A stretch of 64,000 bases of DNA from GCA-2705995 sp048267965 (lineage in GTDB: Bacteria; Bacteroidota; Bacteroidia; Flavobacteriales_G; Salibacteraceae): positions 124,001 through 188,000 of the forward strand of contig JBLWWK010000001.1 in the NCBI GenBank assembly GCA_048267965.1, in the 5' to 3' direction. The notes below the pieces were generated by a model that was not told the origin of the DNA, made no database searches, and saw nothing but the letters and a program-made list of their open reading frames with translations. The translations under genes and the position numbers were made by a program. This document shows, one piece after another, positions 53,453 through 60,748 of this stretch. Position 1 is the first letter of the stretch; each line of letters begins with the position of its first letter.

Positions 53453-54331
53453 ATGCAAGACCCAACGGATATTTTAACGGTAGGAACCGAGTTACAAGAC
53501 TCTACACAATGCTACTATTGTTCTGCCTCGAAAGAAGTTGATGCCGATACCATTGGGCTAAAATGGACGCATCCGTTTCAACAATTAGAATCCGTTACTT
53601 CGGTAATTGTGGCACCTCGGCTTCAGGGCGAGCCGAGAGATACCGGTGTTAAGTCGTCTGTATTTGCAGTTTTGCTTTTAATGGTGGTAAGTTATCTATT
53701 GATTTACCGATTGGCTCCTTCTAGATTTCTACTCACATTATTAGCGCCTTTTAATCAGAAAGCGGTAAGAGAGCAAGCGAGAGACGATGCCAATATCAGT
53801 TTGTATTATCAACTTTCGATGTTGCTGTTGGCTTTGGTAGCCATGGGGATTTTTGCCACCGAACTTATGTTTTATCAGCTCAAAAATTCGGGTGAATTAC
53901 CGCATTATCCGTATTGGATAGTTGTTTTGCTTTTTGTGATTGGCTTGGCTATATGGTTGGGCAGTAAAGTGATACTTATCAATGTGGCGGGCACACTCTT
54001 CAACGTGCAAATGGTCTTAAAAGAGTACACGGCAGTTCTTTTTCATTACACCTATTCTTTAGGGTTGTTGCTAACAATGGCTATAGCGGGTCTTTACTTT
54101 TTTGAATGGCCTGCAGCGTTGAATAGTTCGGCTGTTCATCATGAAGTGTTTTTATACGTAGGCCTAGGGTTGCTGGCTATTTTGTTTGTTTTGAGAATAT
54201 TGAAAACAATTTATTTTGGTACGGTGAAATATTCAATTTCACTGTTTTACAATATTTTGTACCTTTGCACCCTCGAAATTTTACCCCTGTTGATTGTAGC
54301 TCGTTGGGTCACGTATAGCTTTTTTTCTTGA
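53453..54331 (+). CDS. DUF4271 integral membrane protein
   Basis: 292 residues from ATG 53453, chosen because the -7 box lies directly upstream and the 22 codons before it look unrelated. About seven membrane helices from residue 65 on, with the family pattern LLALVAMGIFATELMFYQL and YTYSLGLLLTMAIAGLYFF. The function is unknown; the gene commonly sits before hemD in Bacteroidota, as here. GGTAGGAACC occurs at codons 9-12 (53479). Confidence 0.75.
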   Translation: MQDPTDILTVGTELQDSTQCYYCSASKEVDADTIGLKWTHPFQQLESVTSVIVAPRLQGEPRDTGVKSSVFAVLLLMVVSYLLIYRLAPSRFLLTLLAPFNQKAVREQARDDANISLYYQLSMLLLALVAMGIFATELMFYQLKNSGELPHYPYWIVVLLFVIGLAIWLGSKVILINVAGTLFNVQMVLKEYTAVLFHYTYSLGLLLTMAIAGLYFFEWPAALNSSAVHHEVFLYVGLGLLAILFVLRILKTIYFGTVKYSISLFYNILYLCTLEILPLLIVARWVTYSFFS

Positions 54332-54355
54332 GGGGTAGAGAATTTGAAATCACTT

Positions 54356-54362
54356 AAAGGAG
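54356..54362 (+). promoter_or_regulatory. Shine-Dalgarno of hemD
   Basis: AAAGGAG lies 6 nt before the TTG start at 54369. Such a site is rare in this window and supports the non-ATG start. Confidence 0.55.
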
Positions 54363-54368
54363 AACGCT

Positions 54369-55112
54369 TTGAAGGTAAAAAGTATCTTAGTTTCGCAACC
54401 TAAACCTGAGTCTGAAAGATCGCCCTACTTCGATTTAGCAGATAAATACAAACTCAAGATTGATTTTCGTCCTTTTATTCACGTAGAAGGAGTTCCAGCA
54501 CAAGAAGTGAGAAAAGAAAAAATCTCGATTCTTGAGCACAGTGCAGTCATCTTTACAAGTAGAAATGCTGTAGATCACTTTTTTAGAGTGGCAGAAGAAA
54601 TGCGTTGTAACATTCCTGATACCATGAAATACTTCTGTATTTCAGAATCTACCGCTTACTACTTACAAAAGTACGTTGTGTTTAGAAAGAGAAAGATTTT
54701 TCACGGAAAACAACGATTTGCTGAGTTAATCGACTTGATTAAAAAACACAAAAAAGAGAAGTTTTTACTTCCTTGTTCTGATATCTTGAAGAAAGAAATT
54801 CCAGAATTGCTAGAGAAAAACAAAATTAGCTTTACAAAAGCTGTTTTCTACAGAACGGTTTGTTCAGACCTTAGCGATTTAGAAGATGTATCTTACGATA
54901 TGTTGGTGTTCTTTAGTCCTGCAGGTATCGAATCATTGTTTAAAAACTTCCCAGAGTTTAAACAAAACAATACAAGAATTGCCGCATTTGGGCCAACAAC
55001 TACCAAAGCTGTTGAGAGTTATAATCTCAAAGTAGATGTGATGGCTCCTACCCAAAATGCACCGTCTATGACCATGGCAATTGAAAATTACATTAAAGAG
55101 GTAAATAAATAA
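54369..55112 (+). CDS. hemD: Uroporphyrinogen-III synthase
   Basis: 247 residues from TTG 54369 (VKSILVSQPKPESERSPYFD). Two-lobed HemD fold; landmarks are VIFTSRNAVDHFFRVAEE, CISESTAYYLQKYV, VFYRTVCSDLSD, LVFFSPAGIESLFKNFP and AAFGPTTTKAVESY. It closes and flips ring D of hydroxymethylbilane in haem synthesis. It ends in a strong terminator. Confidence 0.9.
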   Translation: MKVKSILVSQPKPESERSPYFDLADKYKLKIDFRPFIHVEGVPAQEVRKEKISILEHSAVIFTSRNAVDHFFRVAEEMRCNIPDTMKYFCISESTAYYLQKYVVFRKRKIFHGKQRFAELIDLIKKHKKEKFLLPCSDILKKEIPELLEKNKISFTKAVFYRTVCSDLSDLEDVSYDMLVFFSPAGIESLFKNFPEFKQNNTRIAAFGPTTTKAVESYNLKVDVMAPTQNAPSMTMAIENYIKEVNK

Positions 55113-55133
55113 TTTGCCCAGCTTTAAAAGCAC

Positions 55134-55164
55134 AAGGCACTTCTTTACGAAGTGCCTTTTTTTG
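55134..55164 (+). terminator. Terminator of hemD
   Basis: AAGGCACTTC pairs with GAAGTGCCTT around TTTAC, followed by a T-run; rnpA starts only 5 nt later. Confidence 0.88.
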
Positions 55165-55168
55165 TGAA

Positions 55169-55579
55169 ATGGAAAAACAACACAGCCATACTTTAAGCAA
55201 AATTGAACGTTTAAAAAGCAAAAAACTGTTAGATCAACTCTTTCAGTCGGGCACTTCTTTTGGGGTAGGACCCGTACGCATTTTTTATCTATTGCACCAC
55301 GAAAAAGTAGAAAGCAAGTTGCAAGTAGTAACGGCTGTATCGAAACGCAATTTTAAGCGAGCGGTAGATAGAAATCACATAAAAAGATTGCTCAGAGAAA
55401 GCTACAGAATCAACAATCATTTACTGAAAGAAACCGTGGCAGAAATGCCCGAAAACATGGCTTTGGGCTTATTTTATCGATCTTCTGAAATCCCTGTATA
55501 TAAAGAAATCAACGATAAAATAATTCTATCTTTACAACGTTTGTCTCAACAGATAGCAGAGAAGGGCGAAAGCTCTTAA
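55169..55579 (+). CDS. rnpA: Ribonuclease P protein component
   Basis: 136 residues. The RNR-type motif is FKRAVDRNHIKRLLRESYR, and the N-terminal SKIERLKSKKLLDQLFQSG is the family's first helix. It binds RNase P RNA to mature tRNA 5' ends. The usual partner rpmH is not adjacent, as is common in Bacteroidota. Confidence 0.93.
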   Translation: MEKQHSHTLSKIERLKSKKLLDQLFQSGTSFGVGPVRIFYLLHHEKVESKLQVVTAVSKRNFKRAVDRNHIKRLLRESYRINNHLLKETVAEMPENMALGLFYRSSEIPVYKEINDKIILSLQRLSQQIAEKGESS

Positions 55580-55605
55580 TTGAATAAATTTCTGAAAGCA
55601 CAATT

Positions 55606-57291
55606 ATGAAGTTTTTTAAATCGTCTAAAAGACGAGTGAAAACACTTACAGCTTTAGCAATTATTGCGGTAAGCACCTTTAGCATCGCAGCTTCTTCAGG
55701 AGATCAATACTTTCAGATCTCGAAGAACTTAGACATATTCGCTACGCTTTTTAAAGAGCTCAACGTTTATTATGTAGACGAAACAGAACCTGGAGAATTG
55801 ATGAAAAACGGCATAGATGCTATGCTAAAATCATTAGACCCTTACACGGTATACTATCCAGAGTCGCAAATCGAAGACTTTAAATTTATGACTACCGGCC
55901 AGTACGGTGGAATTGGAGCGCTAATTAGAACCGTAGAAGATCACGTAATTATTGCCGAACCGTATAAAGGTTTTCCAGCATACAACGCAGGCTTGCGAGC
56001 GGGAGACAAAATTCTAGAGGTTGATGGTAAATCAGCCAAAGACAAAAACTCTTCAGACATTAGCAAAGTGCTGAAAGGCCAACCCAGTTCAGAGTTAACC
56101 CTCAAAATTGAACGCCCAGGGGTAACCGAACCCTTCGATGTTACCCTCACCAGAATGGAGGTAAAAATTAACGATGTGCCTTATTTTGGCGTGGTAGGAA
56201 CCGAAACCGGCTACATTAAACTTACCAGTTTTACCGAAACAGCTAGCAAAGAAGTGAAAGAGGCTTTTACTCAGCTAAAGACAGAAAACAACATTTCTTC
56301 GCTCGTTCTCGATTTACGCGGTAATGGCGGTGGTTTACTTCGTGAAGCCGTAAATATTGTGAATCTATTTGTAGACAAAGGCCAAGAAGTAGTTTACACC
56401 AAAGGGAAAATTTCTGACTGGGATAGAAGCCATAGAACAGTGAACAGTCCAGTAGATTTAACTATTCCGTTGGTAGTTTTAATAGACGATAATTCAGCAT
56501 CAGCCTCTGAAATTGTTGCAGGAACCTTGCAAGATTTAGACAGAGCAGTAATCGTTGGTCAACGTTCTTTTGGTAAAGGATTGGTTCAGCAAACTAAATC
56601 GTTAAGCTACAACAGTAAATTGAAAATTACAGTAGCAAAATACTACACTCCGAGTGGAAGATGTATTCAAAAACTCGATTACGCTAACAAAGACGAAAAC
56701 GGAAAGGCCGTTGAAATTCCTGATAGCTTAATTACCGAATACAAAACCAAAAACGGAAGACCTGTTTACGATGGAGATGGCATTCGTCCCGATATTGAAA
56801 TTGAATTAGAAAAAGGATCGCCTATTTTAGGAAGCTTGCTCGCCAATAACCTCATTTTCGAATACGCTACTCATTTTAGAAATACTCACGATACCATTGT
56901 AGACGCGGGTTCTTTCCGATTTGATGGTGCTTATTACAGCGAATTTCAAAATTGGTTGAAAGACAAAGATTATGATTACACAACACGAACCGAAAAGCTC
57001 TTAGAAAAGCTTGAAGAGGCTACCAAGAAAGAACGTTATTACGAACATTTAGACGATGAGTTTAACAACTTTAAGTCTGAAATTGCCCACAATAAACAAG
57101 AAGACTTGATTACATTCAAAGATCAAATTTCTGAAGTTATGGGTAACGAAGTCGTTTCGCGTTATTTCTATCAAAAAGGAAGAATTGCTTACAATCTTCA
57201 ATACGATAGAGAGCTAGATTCAGCGTTGTCGGTTTTAAATAATCCGGTTCGCTACAACGAAATACTTACGGTTCCTACCGCTAAGAAGTAA
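55606..57291 (+). CDS. Carboxy-terminal processing protease (S41 family)
   Basis: 561 residues. An N-terminal signal/anchor (TLTALAIIAVSTFSIAASSG) leads to the PDZ domain (GGIGALIRTVEDHVIIAEPY, GLRAGDKILEVDG) and the S41 protease core with catalytic Ser in DDNSASASEIVAG and Lys in SFGKGLVQ. A C-terminal region of about 170 residues follows. It cleaves C-termini of periplasmic proteins. VVGTETG and TVPTAKK carry the recurrent word (56193, 57270). Confidence 0.93.
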   Translation: MKFFKSSKRRVKTLTALAIIAVSTFSIAASSGDQYFQISKNLDIFATLFKELNVYYVDETEPGELMKNGIDAMLKSLDPYTVYYPESQIEDFKFMTTGQYGGIGALIRTVEDHVIIAEPYKGFPAYNAGLRAGDKILEVDGKSAKDKNSSDISKVLKGQPSSELTLKIERPGVTEPFDVTLTRMEVKINDVPYFGVVGTETGYIKLTSFTETASKEVKEAFTQLKTENNISSLVLDLRGNGGGLLREAVNIVNLFVDKGQEVVYTKGKISDWDRSHRTVNSPVDLTIPLVVLIDDNSASASEIVAGTLQDLDRAVIVGQRSFGKGLVQQTKSLSYNSKLKITVAKYYTPSGRCIQKLDYANKDENGKAVEIPDSLITEYKTKNGRPVYDGDGIRPDIEIELEKGSPILGSLLANNLIFEYATHFRNTHDTIVDAGSFRFDGAYYSEFQNWLKDKDYDYTTRTEKLLEKLEEATKKERYYEHLDDEFNNFKSEIAHNKQEDLITFKDQISEVMGNEVVSRYFYQKGRIAYNLQYDRELDSALSVLNNPVRYNEILTVPTAKK

Positions 57292-57321
57292 TTATTACTC
57301 TACGCACTATTTCTGGTAACA

Positions 57322-58914
57322 ATGAGGTTTTCTGCTCAAACGCACAAGAATATTTACTTCGTTTCTTTAATGATGATTGCCGCAGGCCTTCCGTTCTGGT
57401 TGTTGCTGATTAGTGTGGCAGAATTTGCTTTGGTGATTAATTGGTTGCTCGAGGGGAACTTAAAAACCAAATGGAATTCGTTTTTGAAACAACCAGCGGC
57501 TCTTGGGTTAACGGCCATTTTTCTGTTACATATTGTAGGGCTTTTATGGACCAACCATGATTTTGGTTACGCCTTGAAAGATTTGCGCATAAAACTGCCG
57601 CTACTCTTACTGCCAATTGTGCTTTCTACTTCTGAAAAACTCACTAAAAAAGAACTATTTCAAGTACTTGGGGTATTTATTACTTCGGTATTTTTTGCCA
57701 GTATAATTAGTGTGTTAACGTATTACGGTATTGTAGGCGATGTGGCCCACGATGCCCGCGAAATGTCCATGTTTATCTCACACATTCGCTTTAGTTTATT
57801 GGTGTCGTTAGCCATTTTTGCCCTGTTTTACATCGTGTTTTTTTACGAATGCAGAAGTGGAGTGAAAACCGTAATGCTTGTAGTGCTAACATGGCTAATC
57901 ATCTTCTTGTTCATCTTAAAAGCAATGTCTGGTATTGTGGCGTTTTTTGTAACCCTACTTGTAATGCTAGGCTATTTTTCGGTGAGAATTACCAACCGCA
58001 CCATTCGCTCATTGGTACTCTCTGCATTGGTGATTATTCCGTTTTTTGTAGGCTTGTATTTAGTGCAGATGACAATCGACTTTTTTCAAGTAAAAGAAGA
58101 AATTCGATACGATGAGCTGCCAAAAACTACGGCAGCAGGCGAAGAATATTTTCACCTCTACGGAAACCAACAAACCGAAAACGGCTACTATGTTAATTAC
58201 CATATTGCCGAACAAGAGATGAGAAATGCGTGGTCTTCTAGAAGTTCCATTTCTCTTGAAGGAACCGATGGCAAAGGCCAACCACTTTTCGAAACACTGA
58301 AAAGATTTCTCACTTCTAAAGGCCTTAAGAAAGACCAAGAAGGCGTTGAAGCACTTTCTGAAAGAGAAGTAAAAGCTGTAGAATCAGGTGTAGCCAATGT
58401 AAAATACCTTACTTCGAATAGCTTAGAGGTTCGCCTGCATAAAATCATGTGGGAATTCGATAATTATTCGAAAGGGATGAATCCACAAGGGAATTCGGTA
58501 GCTCAGCGCATGGAATTTTGGAAAGCAGGATGGAATATTTATCAGAATAACCCAATCATTGGGGTAGGAACCGGTGATGTTCCCTATGAATTTGATCAAG
58601 TTTACGATCAAATAAACACTCCACTAAGCACCGAATATAGATTGAGAGGGCACAACCAGTATTTAACGATGGCGCTTACTTTTGGTTCTATCGGTTTTCT
58701 GATTTTTATTGCTTGCTTGTTATTGCCATTCTTCACAGTAGAGAACGCACAACGCTATTTTTACCTAGCATTTTTCAGTATTGCTGCCGCCAGCATGATT
58801 AATGAAGATACACTCGAAACGCAGATTGGTGTTACCTTCTTTGCCTTTTTTGCCTCTCTATTTCTCTTCTCGTATAAGTGCGATAATTTGAATCAGCCTA
58901 CAACTGTTCGGTAG
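57322..58914 (+). CDS. O-antigen ligase-like membrane protein (Wzy_C family)
   Basis: 530 residues with about ten membrane helices. A large loop of about 170 residues (roughly 255-430) ends in VGTGDVPYEFDQVYDQ, and RGHNQYLTMALTFGSIG matches the Wzy_C/WaaL motif with its His. It may ligate or polymerise surface glycans. The opposite-strand neighbours are two glycosyltransferases. Its 3' end overlaps the convergent gene by 22 bp. Confidence 0.8.
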   Translation: MRFSAQTHKNIYFVSLMMIAAGLPFWLLLISVAEFALVINWLLEGNLKTKWNSFLKQPAALGLTAIFLLHIVGLLWTNHDFGYALKDLRIKLPLLLLPIVLSTSEKLTKKELFQVLGVFITSVFFASIISVLTYYGIVGDVAHDAREMSMFISHIRFSLLVSLAIFALFYIVFFYECRSGVKTVMLVVLTWLIIFLFILKAMSGIVAFFVTLLVMLGYFSVRITNRTIRSLVLSALVIIPFFVGLYLVQMTIDFFQVKEEIRYDELPKTTAAGEEYFHLYGNQQTENGYYVNYHIAEQEMRNAWSSRSSISLEGTDGKGQPLFETLKRFLTSKGLKKDQEGVEALSEREVKAVESGVANVKYLTSNSLEVRLHKIMWEFDNYSKGMNPQGNSVAQRMEFWKAGWNIYQNNPIIGVGTGDVPYEFDQVYDQINTPLSTEYRLRGHNQYLTMALTFGSIGFLIFIACLLLPFFTVENAQRYFYLAFFSIAAASMINEDTLETQIGVTFFAFFASLFLFSYKCDNLNQPTTVR

Positions 58915-59987
58915 ATTTTATAAGTTTCTTGAGCGGTATTTTGTTTCGAAAAATCGTTGAGTTTTTGGCTGGCTCCTTGAATGCATTGTTGCTTAAATGG
59001 TATATCTGAAAGAAAACGTTGAACACCCTTTGCCAGGGTTTCTGGCTGCTTCACTTTACCGAGATAGCCTGTTTTTTCGTGAATTACAATTTCAGGAATT
59101 CCGCCAGCATTGGTAGCAACTACCGGAACTTTACAAGCGAAAGCATCTAAAATTGAAGTTCCTAATCCTTCGGTTTCTGATGAAATAACAAACACGTTAA
59201 ATTCAGGAATTACCTGAGGTAAATCTTTTCTGAATCCTAATAAGTGAATACGATCAGAAATACCAGATTCTTTTACCCAATGGTGAACTTGTTCTTGTTC
59301 AGGGCCGGATCCTACAATTACGAAATGGGCGGGAGAGTTTTGCTTTACTAAGATTTTGCACATTTCTATAAAGGTGAAATAGTCTTTGTGCGGTGCCAAT
59401 GCTGCAACAATTCCCACCAGCGGTATTTCTTGAGATAAAGACAATTCTTTGTGCAATTTGCCACTTGGTTTTGCTTGTGCAAAACGAGAGGTGTCGATGC
59501 CTGAATACACCGAGGTAAGAACCGAAGTGTCTTTGATAGACCGTGCCGTAATGGCTTGTATGGCTTTCGAAACGCAAACAATTTTCTTTACGCTCGAGTG
59601 GTTGTATTTAAACTTCGATAATAGGGATTTGCTCACCGGAAAATCGACTCTTCTACTTACGATTACGGGCGCGTTCATAGCGAAAAGTACATTGGCCAAA
59701 ATGGCAAAAGTGTGAGCGTGAGAATCGTGAACATGCACCAAATCGAACTGCCCATGCTTAAAGGCTTTGGCTAATTTTTTGGCGAAAACCGGGTTTACTG
59801 CAAAAATTTCTTTTGCCTCGTAGGCGGGTATATTGTTATTCTTGGCCCATTGGGCAACGGCACCGCCTAGAGCGCAGAAAATGGCGTTGTGGCAGTGATC
59901 CATTTTTTCGAGTTCTTCTACCAAATAGGTCAACTGCTGCTCGCCACCTCGCCAACTGGTGGGAGTAGAAATGTGAAGTATTTTTAA
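58893..59987 (-). CDS. GT4-family glycosyltransferase without a standard start codon
   Basis: About 364 residues. The GT-B donor motifs are VGIVAALAPHKDYFTFIEMC, FVIVGSGPEQEQVHHWV, HLLGFRKDLPQVI and ETEGLGTSILDAFACKVPVV (E-x7-E). The first conserved segment, KILHISTPTSWRGGEQQ, lies upstream of the first ATG/GTG/TTG (TTG 59933), so the real start must be near 59987, where the codon is TTA. The frame is open only from 60008. It probably builds a surface glycan with the GT2 gene, which it overlaps. Confidence 0.75.
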   Translation of the reverse strand, partial: LKILHISTPTSWRGGEQQLTYLVEELEKMDHCHNAIFCALGGAVAQWAKNNNIPAYEAKEIFAVNPVFAKKLAKAFKHGQFDLVHVHDSHAHTFAILANVLFAMNAPVIVSRRVDFPVSKSLLSKFKYNHSSVKKIVCVSKAIQAITARSIKDTSVLTSVYSGIDTSRFAQAKPSGKLHKELSLSQEIPLVGIVAALAPHKDYFTFIEMCKILVKQNSPAHFVIVGSGPEQEQVHHWVKESGISDRIHLLGFRKDLPQVIPEFNVFVISSETEGLGTSILDAFACKVPVVATNAGGIPEIVIHEKTGYLGKVKQPETLAKGVQRFLSDIPFKQQCIQGASQKLNDFSKQNTAQETYKIYRTVVG

Positions 59988-60748
59988 TTCTTTGATACGC
60001 TTCGTTGTTTAGTAAGTAATTTCGAGTACTTCAGGTAAGTGGCATAGGCGCTGTACCAAGCAATTCGAAAGCCTGCTTTTCCATCTAAAAAGCCCAATTT
60101 AACACAATAACCGCCTATAAATTTGGCGAACGGATTCAATACCAAGTTAAGAATAGTTGCCCTTTTTCCTTTTTGAAAGGCGGCTTCAGACGAGATATCT
60201 GTAAATTTTTTAATCTGTTCAAAATGTTGCTCAAAGGTGTAAAAACTGTAGTGCAGTAAATGGCCGTTGAGTAATTTTTCGGTGCTTCCTGAGGTGAGCT
60301 CGAACCGATCGTGCGGATTTAATCCGCCCCATTTCCCTTTACGACTATCCCACAATCGCAGCTTTATATCTGGATACCAGTTTCCGTGCCTAATCCAGCT
60401 ACCACAGTAATTAGTGAGCCTTTTTAGTGAGTATCCATCGGCATTAAAATTCTTTTTTACTTCTAAAACCGATTGTTGCAACTCTTGGTCTAGCTCTTCG
60501 TCTGCATCGAGCGATAATACATGCGGATATTTTGCTTGGGTAATGGCCCAATTTTTTTGTTCAATATGGCCTTCGAAGGCATGTTGAATAAACCGAACTG
60601 CATGTTTTTCGCAGATTTCTTGCGTTTTATCGCTAGAAAAAGAATCAACCACTACAATTTCATCAGCAACAGGAAGCAGCGATAAAATGCATCTTTCGAT
60701 GTTTTTTTCTTCGTTGAAGGTGATAATTACAGCCGAAATTGGTGTCAT
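59984..60748 (-). CDS. GT2-family glycosyltransferase
   Basis: 254 residues. The GT-A start is ISAVIITFNEEKNIERCILS, then DEIVVVDSFSSDKTQEICEK, with the DxD-like SLDADEELDQEL and WGGLNPHDRFEL. Members like WaaE/KdtX add a sugar to lipid A core or related lipids. ATG 60748 overlaps the murF-alr stop (ATGA). Confidence 0.88.
   Translation of the reverse strand: MTPISAVIITFNEEKNIERCILSLLPVADEIVVVDSFSSDKTQEICEKHAVRFIQHAFEGHIEQKNWAITQAKYPHVLSLDADEELDQELQQSVLEVKKNFNADGYSLKRLTNYCGSWIRHGNWYPDIKLRLWDSRKGKWGGLNPHDRFELTSGSTEKLLNGHLLHYSFYTFEQHFEQIKKFTDISSEAAFQKGKRATILNLVLNPFAKFIGGYCVKLGFLDGKAGFRIAWYSAYATYLKYSKLLTKQRSVSKN

Noticed and set aside
59101..59526. Near matches such as GGTAAGAACCG and AGTTCCTAA
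   Set aside because: They differ inside the core of the recurrent word, so they were not counted.
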